Source: Cupriavidus basilensis (GTDB taxonomy: Bacteria; Pseudomonadota; Gammaproteobacteria; Burkholderiales; Burkholderiaceae). From it: a stretch of 64,000 nt of DNA. Where the stretch lies: contig NZ_BBQM01000015.1 in NCBI RefSeq assembly GCF_000876015.1, forward strand, positions 124,001 through 188,000, read 5' to 3'. Each line of letters opens with the position of its first letter. Positions within the stretch are counted from its first letter, which is position 1. The notes beneath the pieces were generated by a model, which was not told the DNA's origin, did no database searches, and saw only the letters and a program-made list of their open reading frames with translations. Of this stretch, positions 25,215 through 35,827 are shown in pieces. A program made the position numbers and the translations under genes.

Positions 25215-27800
25215 ATGCTTGATACCTATCGCGCCCATGTAGCCGAACGCGCCGCGCTTGGCATTCCCCCTCTGCCGCTGACCGCGAAGCAAACTGCGGA
25301 GCTGATCGAACTCCTGAAGAACCCGCCCGCCGGCGAAGAGCAGGCCCTGGTCGAGCTGATCACCCACCGCGTGCCGGCCGGCGTGGACGATGCCGCCAAG
25401 GTCAAGGCCTCGTACCTGGCCGCCGTGGCGCTGGGCAAGGAAGCCTGCCCGCTGATCACGCGCGCGCGCGCCACCGAACTGCTGGGCACCATGCTGGGCG
25501 GCTACAACATCTCGCCGCTGATCGAGCTGCTGGACGACGCCGAAGTCGGCACCGTCGCCGCCGCCGCGCTCAAGAAGACCCTGCTGATGTTCGATGCCTT
25601 CCACGACGTCAAGGAAAAGGCCGACCAGGGCAACGCCAACGCCAAGTCCGTGCTGCAAAGCTGGGCCGACGCCGAATGGTTCACCAGCCGCCCGGAAGTG
25701 CCGCAAAGCCTGACCGTGACGGTGTTCAAGGTCTCGGGCGAAACCAATACCGACGACCTCTCGCCGGCCCCCGACGCCACCACCCGCCCGGACATCCCGC
25801 TGCACGCGCTGGCCATGCTGAAGAACGCGCGCCCCGGCATCACCCCGGAAGAAGACGGCAAGCGCGGCCCGGTCAAGTTCATCGAATCGCTCAAGGAAAA
25901 GGGCAACCTGGTCGCCTACGTGGGCGACGTGGTCGGCACCGGCTCCAGCCGCAAGTCCGCCACCAACTCGGTGCTGTGGTTCACCGGTGAAGACATCCCG
26001 TTCGTGCCGAACAAGCGCTTCGGCGGCGTGTGCCTGGGCAGCAAGATCGCCCCGATCTTCTACAACACGATGGAAGACGCCGGCGCGCTGCCGATCGAGC
26101 TGGATGTGTCGCAGATGGAAATGGGCGACGTCATCGAACTGCGCCCCTATGACGGCCGCGCTCTGAAGAACGGCCAGGTCGTCGCCGAATTCCAGGTCAA
26201 GTCCGACGTGCTGTTCGACGAAGTGCGCGCCGGCGGCCGCATTCCGCTGATCGTCGGCCGCGGCCTGACCGCCAAGGCGCGCGAAGCGCTCGGCCTGGCC
26301 CCGTCCACGCTGTTCCGCCTGCCGCAGAACCCGGCCGACACCGGCCGCGGCTACACGCTGGCCCAGAAGATGGTCGGCCGCGCCTGCGGCCTGCCCGAAG
26401 GCAAGGGCGTGCGCCCGGGCACCTACTGCGAACCGAAGATGACCTCGGTCGGCTCGCAGGACACCACCGGCCCGATGACCCGCGACGAGCTGAAGGACCT
26501 GGCCTGCCTGGGCTTCTCGGCCGACCTGGTGATGCAGTCGTTCTGCCACACCGCCGCGTATCCGAAGCCCGTGGACGTCAAGACCCACCACACGCTGCCG
26601 CAGTTCATCAGCACCCGTGGCGGCATCTCGCTGCGCCCCGGCGACGGCGTGATCCACTCGTGGCTGAACCGCATGCTGCTGCCCGACACCGTCGGCACCG
26701 GCGGCGACTCGCACACCCGCTTCCCGATCGGCATCAGCTTCCCGGCGGGCTCGGGCCTGGTGGCCTTCGCCGCCGCCACCGGCGTGATGCCGCTGGACAT
26801 GCCGGAATCGGTGCTGGTGCGCTTCAAGGGCAAGATGCAGCCTGGCGTGACCCTGCGCGACCTGGTCAACGCGATTCCGCTGTACGCCATCAAGTCGGGC
26901 GAGCTGACCGTGGCCAAGCAAGGCAAGAAGAACATCTTCTCCGGCCGCATCCTGGAAATCGAAGGCCTGCCCGACCTGAAGGTCGAGCAAGCGTTCGAGC
27001 TGTCCGACGCCTCCGCCGAGCGCTCGGCCGCCGGCTGCACGGTGCGCCTGAACAAGGAACCGATCATCGAATACATCAACAGCAACATCACGCTGCTGAA
27101 GTGGATGATCGCCGAAGGCTACGCCGACGCGCGCAGCCTGCAGCGCCGCATCAAGGCGATGGAAGCCTGGCTGGCCAGCCCCGAGCTGCTGCAGCCGGAC
27201 GCCGATGCCGAATACGCCTCGGTCATCGAGATCGACCTGGCCGACATCCACGAGCCCATCGTGGCCTGCCCGAATGACCCGGACGACGTCAAGACCCTGT
27301 CCGACGTGGCCGGTGCCAAGATCGACGAAGTGTTCATCGGCTCGTGCATGACCAACATCGGCCACTTCCGCGCGGCGTCCAAGCTGCTCGAAGGCAAGCG
27401 CGACATCCCGGTCAAGCTGTGGGTCGCCCCGCCGACCAAGATGGACGCCAAGCAACTGACCGAGGAAGGCCACTACGGCGTGTTCGGCACCGCCGGCGCC
27501 CGCACCGAAATGCCGGGCTGCTCGCTGTGCATGGGCAACCAGGCACAGGTGCGCGAAGGTGCCACGGTGATGTCCACCAGCACCCGCAACTTCCCCAACC
27601 GCCTGGGCAAGAACACCAACGTGTACCTGGGCTCGGCCGAACTGGCCGCCATCTGCTCGCGCCTCGGCCGCATCCCGACCAAGGAAGAGTACATGGCCGA
27701 CATGGGCGTGCTGAGCGCCAACGGCGACAAGATCTACAAGTACATGAACTTCGACCAGATCGAGGACTTCAAGGACGTGGCGGATACGGTGTCGATGTAA
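25215..27800 (+). CDS. acnB: aconitate hydratase B
   Basis: 861 residues, the standard AcnB length. N-terminal HEAT-like domain (about 1-160, [22 protein letters not shown]), swivel domain with [13 protein letters not shown], then the three catalytic domains. The 4Fe-4S ligands are seen as [13 protein letters not shown] and [11 protein letters not shown]; other family text includes [13 protein letters not shown] and [10 protein letters not shown]. Interconverts citrate and isocitrate in the TCA cycle, cytosolic. It has its own strong promoter and terminator and lies between two flagellar blocks without obvious functional link. Codon use is strongly biased, as expected for a highly expressed gene. 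Confidence 0.98.
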   Translation: MLDTYRAHVAERAALGIPPLPLTAKQTAELIELLKNPPAGEEQALVELITHRVPAGVDDAAKVKASYLAAVALGKEACPLITRARATELLGTMLGGYNISPLIELLDDAEVGTVAAAALKKTLLMFDAFHDVKEKADQGNANAKSVLQSWADAEWFTSRPEVPQSLTVTVFKVSGETNTDDLSPAPDATTRPDIPLHALAMLKNARPGITPEEDGKRGPVKFIESLKEKGNLVAYVGDVVGTGSSRKSATNSVLWFTGEDIPFVPNKRFGGVCLGSKIAPIFYNTMEDAGALPIELDVSQMEMGDVIELRPYDGRALKNGQVVAEFQVKSDVLFDEVRAGGRIPLIVGRGLTAKAREALGLAPSTLFRLPQNPADTGRGYTLAQKMVGRACGLPEGKGVRPGTYCEPKMTSVGSQDTTGPMTRDELKDLACLGFSADLVMQSFCHTAAYPKPVDVKTHHTLPQFISTRGGISLRPGDGVIHSWLNRMLLPDTVGTGGDSHTRFPIGISFPAGSGLVAFAAATGVMPLDMPESVLVRFKGKMQPGVTLRDLVNAIPLYAIKSGELTVAKQGKKNIFSGRILEIEGLPDLKVEQAFELSDASAERSAAGCTVRLNKEPIIEYINSNITLLKWMIAEGYADARSLQRRIKAMEAWLASPELLQPDADAEYASVIEIDLADIHEPIVACPNDPDDVKTLSDVAGAKIDEVFIGSCMTNIGHFRAASKLLEGKRDIPVKLWVAPPTKMDAKQLTEEGHYGVFGTAGARTEMPGCSLCMGNQAQVREGATVMSTSTRNFPNRLGKNTNVYLGSAELAAICSRLGRIPTKEEYMADMGVLSANGDKIYKYMNFDQIEDFKDVADTVSM

Positions 27801-27822
27801 GGCACGCGACCGGCGGCGGTGA

Positions 27823-27854
27823 GCTCCCCTTTCCCGCAGGCGGGAGAGGGGAGC
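27823..27854. repeat. REP-like inverted repeat after acnB
   Basis: GCTCCCCTTTCCCGC-AGGCGGGAGAGGGGAGC folds into a long near-perfect hairpin. Elements of the type CTCCCC-CCCGC...GCGGG-GGGGAG are common between genes in related high-GC bacteria. It may stabilise the acnB mRNA 3' end. No U tract follows it directly. Confidence 0.7.
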
Positions 27855-27888
27855 CAACGGTCGGCAATCCTCGCCAGCAGTCCCAGTC

Positions 27889-27915
27889 AGGCCCCTTCCC
27901 GGGGCCTTTCTTTTT
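27889..27915 (+). terminator. rho-independent terminator of acnB
   Basis: AGGCCCC-TTCCC-GGGGCCT hairpin (27889-27907) followed by TTTCTTTTT. It stands 89 bases after the acnB stop and 32 bases before the thioesterase gene. Confidence 0.88.
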
Positions 27916-27946
27916 GCCCATTCCACGCTCACGCCTTCACCGCATC

Positions 27947-28408
27947 ATGGCCCGCCTCAAGCTCGAATTCCCCGAAGACCAGTACTACTACTACAGCACC
28001 CATCTCACGGTGCGCGTGACGGACATCAACAGCGCCAACCACCTCGGCAACGACTCGATGATCTCGATGATCTCCGAGGCGCGCGCGCGTTTCCTGTTCG
28101 ACCTGCGCAGCGGCGACGGCGAGGCGGCCGAGACCGAGCAGGTCGGCACCATCGTCACCGATCTCGCCACCACCTACCGCAACGAGGCGCATGCGCGCGA
28201 CCAGCTTTTGTTCGAGGTGGGCGTGATGGACTTCAACCGCTACGGCGGCGACATCACCTTCCGCATCACGCGCCCGAGCGACGGCGCGCTGATCGCGCTG
28301 GCCAAGTCCGGCTTCGTCTTCTTCAGCTATGCGCGCAAGCAGGTGATGCCGATGCCGGCGGCGTTCGCCAGCAAGTTTCCCCGGGTCAACTGGGTCGACC
28401 GCGGCTGA
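27947..28408 (+). CDS. acyl-CoA thioesterase-like hot-dog protein
   Basis: 153 residues, single hot-dog domain: THLTVRVTDINSANHLGND (the position of the catalytic Asp in the 4HBT family carries Asn/His text here), SEARARFLFDL, VTDLATTYRNEAHARDQLLFEVGVMDFNRYGG. The HLGND pattern matches the YbgC/FadM-like group in place and spacing. Likely a thioesterase of modest specificity. The ATG has no strong ribosome-binding site. Confidence 0.8.
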   Translation: MARLKLEFPEDQYYYYSTHLTVRVTDINSANHLGNDSMISMISEARARFLFDLRSGDGEAAETEQVGTIVTDLATTYRNEAHARDQLLFEVGVMDFNRYGGDITFRITRPSDGALIALAKSGFVFFSYARKQVMPMPAAFASKFPRVNWVDRG

Positions 28409-28451
28409 GCGGCGCCGGCTGCCGCGCAAGGAGCGGGCGCAAGGCGAGCGC

Positions 28452-29546
28452 CTACAAACCGTAGAACGGCCGGTTGGCCTCGATGCGGGCGCGCTCGGAC
28501 TCGGGAAACCGCCGGTCGGCCAGCAGCTTGCGCAGCGCGGCGCGGCCCTGGTCGAGCGCGCCGATGTAGTAAGCGCTGACCACGAGTTCGTCGAGCGCGC
28601 GCCAGCTGTAGACCGAGGTGTCGACGAACAGCGAGTCGTCCGGCACCGCCAGCGCCGCGGCCTGCTGCGCGTACAGGTGCGCCTGCGCGAACTCGCCGCG
28701 CAGGCGGTGCCAGCGGGCCAGCTCGCACAGCGGCTCGGCGCGCGCCGGACGCGCCTGGTAGGCGGCCAGGTAGGCGTCGCGCACGGCGCCGGCGGCGACG
28801 CTCGCGTCCGCCGCAGCCAGCCGTTCGGTCAGCACGCCGATCTGGAACAGCGCGAACCAGCGCTCCTCGTCCCATCCCTCCAGCGCGGCGCGCGCGCGGT
28901 ACTGCGCCAGGCTGGCCTCCACGTTCCCCGCGTCGCGGTAGCTCTGCGCCAGGTAGAAGCGGTAGCGCGGATTGGCTGGCTCCTTCTCCAGCGCGCGCTC
29001 CAGCACCTCGATGTCGCGCAGGTAGGTATGCGGATCGCGCGCCCGCGCGCCGTCGCGCGACACCACGATGGCGGGGCCGTCCAGGTGCTGCCATGCGTGC
29101 GGCGCGTCCTGCGTCAGGTATTCGTGCAGCACGCCTTCCCAGCGCCACGGCTGGCCGGCGGCCACCAGCGCGTTGCGCCGGTAGTGCCAGCCGCCCAGCT
29201 CGCACAGGAAACGGTAGCCGTCGGCGCCCAGCGCGGGCCAGCGGAAGCCGGGCGGCACGCGCAGGGTCTCGTCGGCGTCGATGAACAGCACGTAGTCGCC
29301 GGCGCCGGCGTTGGCGCGCGCCAGCGCCAGCGCTTCGTTGCGGTTGTGGGCAAAGTCCACCCACGGCCGCTCGTGCAGTTCGCCGGGCAGGCCGTCCATG
29401 CACGCGCGCACCAGCGCCTGGGTGCCGTCGGTGGAGCCGGTGTCGACGATCGCCCAGCGGTCGATCCACGGCTTGACCGACGCGAGGCAGCGCGCGATCA
29501 CGGGCGCCTCGTTCTTCACGATCATGTTCAGGCAGATGCGGGGCAA
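28452..29546 (-). CDS. family 2 glycosyltransferase with TPR-like C-terminus
   Basis: About 364 residues with a TTG start (LPRICLNMIVKNEAP) preceded by AGGA; an ATG 21 bases further in (29525) is the alternative. The GT2 domain (about 1-230) has LNMIVKNEAPVIARCLASV, VDTGSTDGTQ and the DXD-type YVLFIDADETL. The C-terminal 140 residues form helical repeats (ALEKEPANPRYRFYLAQSYRDAG), like TPR glycosyltransferases that act on proteins or glycan stumps. It lies between the flagellar blocks fliK and fliL, so a role in flagellar or surface glycosylation is possible but unproven. Confidence 0.85.
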   Translation of the reverse strand: MPRICLNMIVKNEAPVIARCLASVKPWIDRWAIVDTGSTDGTQALVRACMDGLPGELHERPWVDFAHNRNEALALARANAGAGDYVLFIDADETLRVPPGFRWPALGADGYRFLCELGGWHYRRNALVAAGQPWRWEGVLHEYLTQDAPHAWQHLDGPAIVVSRDGARARDPHTYLRDIEVLERALEKEPANPRYRFYLAQSYRDAGNVEASLAQYRARAALEGWDEERWFALFQIGVLTERLAAADASVAAGAVRDAYLAAYQARPARAEPLCELARWHRLRGEFAQAHLYAQQAAALAVPDDSLFVDTSVYSWRALDELVVSAYYIGALDQGRAALRKLLADRRFPESERARIEANRPFYGL

Positions 29547-29665
29547 TTCGGATGTCCTGTCGGGAGGGTCGGGAGCGCTGTCGGGAGATGCCGCTGCCGG
29601 GAGATGCCGGCGGCGCGAGCAGCATACGCGCAGTCGCGCGTTTTCGGCAATGGCGGCGGCGCCGG

Positions 29666-30322
29666 CTAGCGTGTCTTGCGCAACGTCAGGTTGATGCGCT
29701 CGCGCCCGGTCAGCGGGTGGTCGCCGTCGGCCAGCGGCGCGATGCCGTGGAAGGCCAGCCGCGCCGGGCCGCCCCACACCACCACGTCGCCGTGGGCCAG
29801 GCGCACGCGCTGGCACGGGTCTGCGCGCCGCAGGCCGCCGAACAGGAAGACCGCGGGCAGGCCCAGCGAGACCGAGACGATGGGCGCGCGCAGGTCGAGT
29901 TCGTCGCGGTCCTGGTGCAGGGACAGGCGCGTGCCGGGCAGGTAGCGGTTGAGCAGGCAGGCGTCCGGGCTGAACCCCGCGAAACCGGCCTCGGCGGCGG
30001 CCGCGCGCGCCAGCGCCAGGAAGCTGGCGGGCATCGGCGGCCACGGCGCGCCGCCGAGCGGGTCCGCCGGCTCGTAGCGGTAGCCGCTGGCGTCGGAGAC
30101 CCAGCCGAACCGGCCGCAGTTGGTCATCGCCACCGACATGCGCTGCCCGCCCGGCGTGATCAGGTGGCGCCACGGCGCCTGCGCGGCGACCTCGCGCACG
30201 GCGGCGAGCAGCGCCTGCTCATGGGCGCGGGCAAAGCCGCGCAGGACGGTCGCGCCGGGCACGATCGGCTCGGCGTGGGGCGGATCCAGCTGCGGCAGGG
30301 AATCGAAGAGGTCGAAGGTCAT
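29666..30322 (-). CDS. alkB: AlkB-type alpha-ketoglutarate dioxygenase
   Basis: 218 residues. The 2-oxoglutarate/Fe(II) fold is shown by HQDRDELDLRAPIVSVSLGLPAVFLFGG (His-x-Asp iron ligands), ARLAFHGIAPL (second His) and RINLTLRKT at the end (2-oxoglutarate-binding Arg). The text MTNCGRFGWVSD and LNRYLPGTRLSLHQD is like E. coli AlkB. Repairs alkylated bases (1-methyladenine, 3-methylcytosine) by oxidative demethylation. Stand-alone on the minus strand, not linked to ada. Confidence 0.93.
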   Translation of the reverse strand: MTFDLFDSLPQLDPPHAEPIVPGATVLRGFARAHEQALLAAVREVAAQAPWRHLITPGGQRMSVAMTNCGRFGWVSDASGYRYEPADPLGGAPWPPMPASFLALARAAAAEAGFAGFSPDACLLNRYLPGTRLSLHQDRDELDLRAPIVSVSLGLPAVFLFGGLRRADPCQRVRLAHGDVVVWGGPARLAFHGIAPLADGDHPLTGRERINLTLRKTR

Positions 30323-30470
30323 GGTGGCCGGGGACGCAGGCGGCGGGCCTGCGCTCAAACCACATGGTAGGCGCGATGGCGCGCGCTGGCGCGCGACGGC
30401 GCGCGTGGTCCGCGATGGCCGCCGGCGGGCGGGGCGCTGGTGCGCGCCGGCCCGCCGTGCGCGGCCGGGA

Positions 30471-31991
30471 TCACGCGAAGGTGTCGACCTCGCCGCGGGC
30501 CAGGGTGCGCGCGGGCGCGGCAACGGCGCCGGCCGGGGCCGGCTGGCTGCCCGCCGGCGCGCCGAAGGCGGTCTGCTGGCTACCGGGCTGGCGCTGCTGC
30601 TGCGGCTGGCCGCTGCCGGGCTGGCCGGCAAAGCTGTCGGCGCCGACCGAGGCCTGGCCGAGCTGGATGCCGCTGTCGGCCATCGCGCTGCGCAGGTGCG
30701 GCAGCGCGGCTTCCACCGCCGCGCGCACGGCGGCGTGCGGGGAGACGAACTGCGCCTGCGCCTGGTCGTTGACCACGCTGAGCACGACCTTGAGCGGGCC
30801 GAGGTCGGGCGGGTTGAGCTGCAGCTCGGCGGTGTGGTTGCCTTGCGTCGACAGGCGCACCATCTGCTGGCTGAGCGCCTGCGGCCACTGGCCGTCGCCG
30901 ACCGGCGGCGCCACCGGCAGCGAGGTCGCGGGCGACAGGCCGCTGCTGGTCGGCGCGGGGCCGGCGGCCATCGTGCCGGCGGCGGCCAGGGTGCTGGCCG
31001 CCGTGTCGGCGGGAGCCGCCTCGGTGGCGGCGGGCTCGGCCGCGCGCAGGGCGGCGGCGAACTGCGACGCGCTGGTCGGGGCGGCGGCCGCGGCGGTGTC
31101 GGCGGCGGGCGCCAGCGGGTTCCTGGCGCCGGTGGCTTCGCCAGGCTGGAGCGGCGCCTTGTGCTGCTGGCCGGCGGTGCCCTGCTGGCCGGCGGACTGG
31201 CCGCCGCCACTGGCGCCGCCGCCTTGCTGGCCGGCGATGGCGGTCTTGAGGCTGGCGGCCAGGTCGGGGCCGGCCTTGGCGGCATCGGCCGTGGCGGCGG
31301 TGGCGGGCCGGTCGGCGGCCTGTGTGGCGGCGGTGTGCTGCGGCACGGGCTGCAGCGCGGCGCGCTGGGACGCGATGGTGGCCAGCGTGTCGGCGGCGCT
31401 CGAGGCCGCCGCCGCGGCGTCGGCCGCGGCAGTGCCGGCGGCGGCGGCCGACGGCAGCGTGGGGTCCTTCAGGCCGGGCAGGCCGGCCTGCCCGCCGAGG
31501 GCGGCCGCGGCCACGCCGGGCAGGGCGCCGTCGCCGGCCGTGGCCGGCGCGGCGGGCTGGGCCGGTTGCGCCGGCAGCAGCACGGCCAGCGCGGCGGCGG
31601 CGGCCTGGGCGGCCGGGTTCACGGCCTGCGCGTCGGCCGCTTCGCCGTCCTTGTCGCCATCCTTGCCGCCGTTCCTGGCGCCGTCCTTGCCGCCCGGCCG
31701 CGCGGGCTTGCCGGCCACCGTATTGCCTTGCGTGCCCTGGGCGGCGCTGTTCTGCGCGGCGTTGCCGTTCTGGGCGTTCTGCGTGTTCTGCGTGTCCTGT
31801 GCCGGGGCGGCGGCCTGGCTGCCGGCGTTGCCGCTGTTGCCGGCATTCTTGGCGCCATTGGCATTGCCGTCGTCGCGCGCGCGCGCCAGCGCGTCGCCGA
31901 AGCCCTGCTGCGCGGCGTCGGTGCTGCCGGCGCTGCGCGAGGCGGCCGCGCTGCTGGCGGTGTTGCTGACAATCTGGGTGATATCGATCAT
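30471..31991 (-). CDS. fliK: flagellar hook-length control protein FliK (first copy)
   Basis: 506 residues. The N-terminal 350 residues are low-complexity, rich in Ala/Gln/Asn/Gly, as in FliK rulers. The C-terminal Flg_hook domain (about 370-470) has MVRLSTQGNHTAELQLNPPDLGPLKVVLSV, FVSPHAAVRAAVEAALPHLRSAMADSGI and LGQASVG. FliK measures hook length and switches export specificity through FlhB. It follows fliJ by 17 bases. A second FliK-domain protein is encoded at 49856-51187. Confidence 0.94.
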   Translation of the reverse strand: MIDITQIVSNTASSAAASRSAGSTDAAQQGFGDALARARDDGNANGAKNAGNSGNAGSQAAAPAQDTQNTQNAQNGNAAQNSAAQGTQGNTVAGKPARPGGKDGARNGGKDGDKDGEAADAQAVNPAAQAAAAALAVLLPAQPAQPAAPATAGDGALPGVAAAALGGQAGLPGLKDPTLPSAAAAGTAAADAAAAASSAADTLATIASQRAALQPVPQHTAATQAADRPATAATADAAKAGPDLAASLKTAIAGQQGGGASGGGQSAGQQGTAGQQHKAPLQPGEATGARNPLAPAADTAAAAAPTSASQFAAALRAAEPAATEAAPADTAASTLAAAGTMAAGPAPTSSGLSPATSLPVAPPVGDGQWPQALSQQMVRLSTQGNHTAELQLNPPDLGPLKVVLSVVNDQAQAQFVSPHAAVRAAVEAALPHLRSAMADSGIQLGQASVGADSFAGQPGSGQPQQQRQPGSQQTAFGAPAGSQPAPAGAVAAPARTLARGEVDTFA

Positions 31992-32008
31992 GGTCGGTGT
32001 CTGGCGGC

Positions 32009-32464
32009 TTAGCGGTGGCGGTCGGCGACTTGCAGGCGGGCGGCGCGCGCGGCGTATTCGTCGGTGTCGCGCTGCTCGCGGCGCGAGAGGGCTTGCTGCT
32101 CGCGCGTCTCGGCGCGGGTGATGAGGGTGTCGAACGAGTTCTGGCGGCGCTTCTGCTGCTGCCAGTTGGCGCGCCCGGCCAGCAGCTGCGCCTCGGCGCG
32201 CGCGAGCGCCTCGGTCTGCTGGCGGATGGCGGTGTCGAGCGAGGCCAGGAACTGGGCGAAGTCCTGCCAGCGCGTGGAGGTCATGCCGTCCTGGGCGATG
32301 GCCTGCATGCGCTCGCGGTATTCCTGCCGGTACTGGGTGAGCGCGGCAAGCTGCTGCTCGGCCTGGTTGCGCAGGCCCTGCAGCCGGCCCAGCTCGCGCG
32401 CGGCCGCATCCGTATCGTTCTGGGCCAGGTCGGCCAAGGTATTCAATGCAGATGGCTTAGCCAT
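32009..32464 (-). CDS. fliJ: flagellar export chaperone FliJ
   Basis: 151 residues, predicted to be a continuous coiled coil rich in Gln, Arg and Ala ([25 protein letters not shown]). This is the FliJ/YscO pattern: a stalk in the FliI ring that helps couple the ATPase to the export gate. Overlaps the end of fliI by 8 bases. Confidence 0.93.
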   Translation of the reverse strand: MAKPSALNTLADLAQNDTDAAARELGRLQGLRNQAEQQLAALTQYRQEYRERMQAIAQDGMTSTRWQDFAQFLASLDTAIRQQTEALARAEAQLLAGRANWQQQKRRQNSFDTLITRAETREQQALSRREQRDTDEYAARAARLQVADRHR

Positions 32465-33941
32465 GTTCGCTCCGTTGGAAGATGCCGTGCAGCTGGCCGA
32501 TCGAGGCGTCGTAGCCGGCGCGCTCGTGGATGTCCTGCTGGAGGAACGCTTCCATCTGCGGGTGCAGGTGGATGGCGAGGTCCAGTTCCGGATCGTTGCC
32601 GGGCACGTAGGCGCCCACGCTGATCAGGTCGCGGTTGCGCTGGTAGCGCGACATCAGCTGCTTGAAGCGCCGCACCGAGGCGAACTGCATCGGCTCGACC
32701 AGCGCCGTCATGGCGCGGCTGATGGAGGCTTCCACGTCGATGGCCGGATAGTGGCCCGACTCGGCCAGGCTGCGCGAGAGCACGATGTGGCCGTCGAGAA
32801 TGGCGCGCGCGGAGTCGGCGATCGGGTCCTGCTGGTCGTCGCCCTCGGTCAGCACCGTGTAGAACGCGGTGATCGAGCCGCCGCCTTCGGGGCCGTTGCC
32901 GGTGCGCTCCACCAGCGTGGGCAGCTTGGCGAACACCGAGGGCGGATAGCCCTTGGTGGCGGGCGGCTCGCCGATGGCCAGGGCGATCTCGCGCTGGGCC
33001 ATCGCGTAGCGCGTGAGCGAGTCCATGATGAGCAGCACGTGGCGGCCCTGGTCGCGGAAATACTCGGCCAGGCGCGTGGCGTAGGCGGCGCCCTGCATGC
33101 GCAGCAGCGGCGAGGTGTCGGCGGGCGCCGCCACCACCACCGAGCGCCGGCGGCCGTCCTCGCCGAGGATGTTCTCGATGAAGTCCTTCACTTCGCGGCC
33201 GCGCTCGCCGATCAGGCCGACCACGATGACCTCGGCGCTGGTGTAGCGCGCCATCATGCCCAGCAGCACGCTCTTGCCCACGCCGGAGCCGGCGAACAGG
33301 CCCATGCGCTGGCCGCGGCCGACCGTGAGCATGCCGTTGATGGCGCGCACGCCCACGTCCAGCACGGTCTCGATCGGGGCGCGCTCGAGCGGGTTGATCT
33401 GGGTGCCGCCGAGCGTGACCTCGGTGGCGGCGCTGATGGGGCCGAGCCCGTCGAGCGGGCGGCCGGCGGCGTCGAGCACGCGGCCCAGCAGCCCTTCGCC
33501 GACCGGCAGGCGCTTGGAGCCGGGCTCGCGCGGGGCGGCGTCGCCGCTGGGGCGCGGCGTGGGTTCGAGCGGGTACACGCGCGCGCCGGGCACCAGGCCG
33601 ACCACGTCGGACTGCGGCATCAGGTAGAGGCGGTCGGCGCCGAAGCCGACCACTTCGGCCTCGGCCATGCGCGGGCCGGTGCCCTTGCCGCCGGGCGACT
33701 GGCCGCCGGGCAGCTCGATCAGGCAGTCGCTGCCGACCGGCATGCGCAGGCCCACGGCCTCCAGCACCAGGCCGGCGGCGCGCGTCAGGCGGCCGCAGCT
33801 GCGCTTGCTGTCGAGTTCAGCGAGGCCGGCCGAGGCGCTGGCCAGCGCGTCGCGCCAGCGCTGGCCGTGCAGGCCGGGCAGCGCGGGCGCGGCAGGCGCC
33901 GGCGCGGCGTGGTCGGGCTTGGCCGCGCTGTTGTCAGGCAT
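32457..33941 (-). CDS. fliI: flagellum-specific ATP synthase FliI
   Basis: 494 residues. Walker [12 protein letters not shown], the [10 protein letters not shown] motif, Walker [35 protein letters not shown] and the export-ATPase text [34 protein letters not shown]. The N-terminal 20 residues are an Ala/Pro extension. Hexameric cytosolic ATPase energising the flagellar type III export. Overlaps fliH and fliJ by 8 bases each. Confidence 0.98.
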   Translation of the reverse strand: MPDNSAAKPDHAAPAPAAPALPGLHGQRWRDALASASAGLAELDSKRSCGRLTRAAGLVLEAVGLRMPVGSDCLIELPGGQSPGGKGTGPRMAEAEVVGFGADRLYLMPQSDVVGLVPGARVYPLEPTPRPSGDAAPREPGSKRLPVGEGLLGRVLDAAGRPLDGLGPISAATEVTLGGTQINPLERAPIETVLDVGVRAINGMLTVGRGQRMGLFAGSGVGKSVLLGMMARYTSAEVIVVGLIGERGREVKDFIENILGEDGRRRSVVVAAPADTSPLLRMQGAAYATRLAEYFRDQGRHVLLIMDSLTRYAMAQREIALAIGEPPATKGYPPSVFAKLPTLVERTGNGPEGGGSITAFYTVLTEGDDQQDPIADSARAILDGHIVLSRSLAESGHYPAIDVEASISRAMTALVEPMQFASVRRFKQLMSRYQRNRDLISVGAYVPGNDPELDLAIHLHPQMEAFLQQDIHERAGYDASIGQLHGIFQRSEHG

Positions 33942-34848
33942 GGGGCGGCTCCCACGGGTCGTCGCGGCCGAGCGCCTTGACCACGCGGTTCCAGCGCGTG
34001 GACAGCGTGGCGTCGAGTTCGCCGCTGGCGGCGCTGGCCACGCAGCCGCCCCGCGCCACCGCGGGTTCGGCGCGCACGTTCCAGCCGGCGGCTTCGAGCT
34101 CGCCGGCCAGGTGGGTTTCCACCAGCGCCACGTCTTCGGGGTTGAGCAGCAGGCAGGGCGAGCCGGACAGCGCCGGCTCGGCGGCCAGCAGCTCGCGCAC
34201 GGCCGGCAGCAGCACCGCGGGATCGGCCGCCACGGTCTGCTGCACCAGCTGGCGCGCCACGTCGAGCGCCAGCGCGATCAGGGTCTGGGCCACTTCCTCG
34301 TCCACGCGGCCGAGCGCGTGGCTGAAGGTGGCGGCCAGCTCCTGCAGGCGGCCGGCTTCGGCGCGCGCGCTTTCCAGGCCGCGCGCATAACCCTCGCGGT
34401 GGCCGTCGCCGTAGCCCTGGGTCTGGCCCTGGGTATAACCCTGGGCGTAGCCCTCCTTGCGCGCGCCTTCGCGCATGGCGTCGAGCGCGGCGAAGTCGAT
34501 CGGGGGCGGGGCCGGCTCGAACGGCATGAACGCCGACGGCTCCGGCTCGGCGTCGCGCGGGTCGAGCGACACCATCTGCCAGCGCTGCCAGCCGCTTTTC
34601 TGCGGGGTGCGGCCGCCCGGCGGGGCGAAGCTGGTGAATTCGTTCTGGCCGCCCTGGCCGCCCTGGCCGCCTTGATTGCCCTGGCCATTCTGGCGCGGGC
34701 CGCCGCGGCCGCCCGCGCGGCGGCCATCGCCGCCGTCGCCGCCACCGCTGTTGCCGCTGTTGCCCTGGCGGTCGCCGCGGGCATTCGTGTAGGCCGGGTC
34801 CGCGGCATAACCGCGGAACTGGCCGAGGGCACGTTCAGACGTAGGCAT
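33934..34848 (-). CDS. fliH: flagellar export ATPase regulator FliH
   Basis: About 304 residues from [11 protein letters not shown]; an ATG 12 bases upstream is also in frame. Order: a conserved short N-terminus, an unusual Gly/Asn/Gln/Arg-rich insert (about 23-65), a conserved linker ([13 protein letters not shown]), the GxxxG-repeat helix ([26 protein letters not shown]) typical of FliH, and a C-terminal FliI-binding domain. Negative regulator and adaptor of FliI. Overlaps fliG by 14 bases. Confidence 0.94.
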   Translation of the reverse strand: MPTSERALGQFRGYAADPAYTNARGDRQGNSGNSGGGDGGDGRRAGGRGGPRQNGQGNQGGQGGQGGQNEFTSFAPPGGRTPQKSGWQRWQMVSLDPRDAEPEPSAFMPFEPAPPPIDFAALDAMREGARKEGYAQGYTQGQTQGYGDGHREGYARGLESARAEAGRLQELAATFSHALGRVDEEVAQTLIALALDVARQLVQQTVAADPAVLLPAVRELLAAEPALSGSPCLLLNPEDVALVETHLAGELEAAGWNVRAEPAVARGGCVASAASGELDATLSTRWNRVVKALGRDDPWEPPHA

Positions 34849-35827
34849 CGTCGCCACCACCGATTACAACTTCGCCGGCTTCGGCCAGGCGGCGCACCAC
34901 CTGGAGGATGTTCTTCTGTTCGGCCTCGACCTGCGAGACCCGTACCGGGCCCAGCGCCTCGAGGTCTTCGCGCAGCATTTCGCCGGCGCGGGTAGACATG
35001 TTGCGGATGAACTTGTCGCGCAGTTCCACCGGCGCGCCCTTGAGCGCGACGATGAGCGATTCGGTGGCCACTTCCTTGAGCACGCGCTGGATGCCGCGGT
35101 CGTCCACTTCCATCAGGTTCTCGAACAGGAACATCTCGTCGATGATCTTCTGGGCGAGGTCGCCGTCGTGCAGGCGCACGCCTTCGATGACCGCTTCCTC
35201 GTGGGCCGTGCTCATCAGGTTGATGATCTCGGCCGCGGTGCGCACGCCGCCCATGCGGCTGCGCTTGAGGCTCTGGCCCGCCAGCAGCTTGGTCAGCACG
35301 TCGGTCAGCTCCTGCAGCGCGCCCGGCTGCACGCCGCCGAAGGTGGCGATGCGCAGGATCACGTCGTTGCGCAGGCGGTCCGTGAACATGCCGAGGATCT
35401 CGGACGACTTCTGGCGGTCCAGGTGGATCAGGATGGTGGCGATGATCTGCGGATGCTCGTCGCGGATCAGCTCGGCCACCGAGGTGGAATCCATCCAGTT
35501 CAGCGAGTCGATGCCGCTGCCCGGGTCGCGCGATTCCAGGATGTCCTCGATCACCGACAGCGCGCGTTCCTCGCCCAGCGCCTTGTTCAGCACGCTGCGG
35601 ATGAAGGTGCTCGAGTCCACGTCCAGCGCCATGTACTGCTCGGTCTCGGAGCGGAACTCGGCCAGCACCTCGGCCATCTGCTCGCGCGTCACCGAGGTGA
35701 GCGCCGCCATCGCCTGGCCCAGGGCCTGCACCTGCGGCGGTCCGAGATGCTTGAAGACCTCGGCCGCGGCGTCTTCCCCGAGCGACATCATCAGGATGGC
35801 GCTCTTCTGCAACCCTTCATCGTTCAT
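34835..35827 (-). CDS. fliG: flagellar motor switch protein FliG
   Basis: 330 residues. Three-domain C-ring protein: N-terminal [33 protein letters not shown], middle domain with [22 protein letters not shown] (EHPQ motif), and the C-terminal torque domain with [21 protein letters not shown], where charged residues act with MotA. Overlaps fliF by 11 bases. Confidence 0.98.
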   Translation of the reverse strand: MNDEGLQKSAILMMSLGEDAAAEVFKHLGPPQVQALGQAMAALTSVTREQMAEVLAEFRSETEQYMALDVDSSTFIRSVLNKALGEERALSVIEDILESRDPGSGIDSLNWMDSTSVAELIRDEHPQIIATILIHLDRQKSSEILGMFTDRLRNDVILRIATFGGVQPGALQELTDVLTKLLAGQSLKRSRMGGVRTAAEIINLMSTAHEEAVIEGVRLHDGDLAQKIIDEMFLFENLMEVDDRGIQRVLKEVATESLIVALKGAPVELRDKFIRNMSTRAGEMLREDLEALGPVRVSQVEAEQKNILQVVRRLAEAGEVVIGGGDDAYV

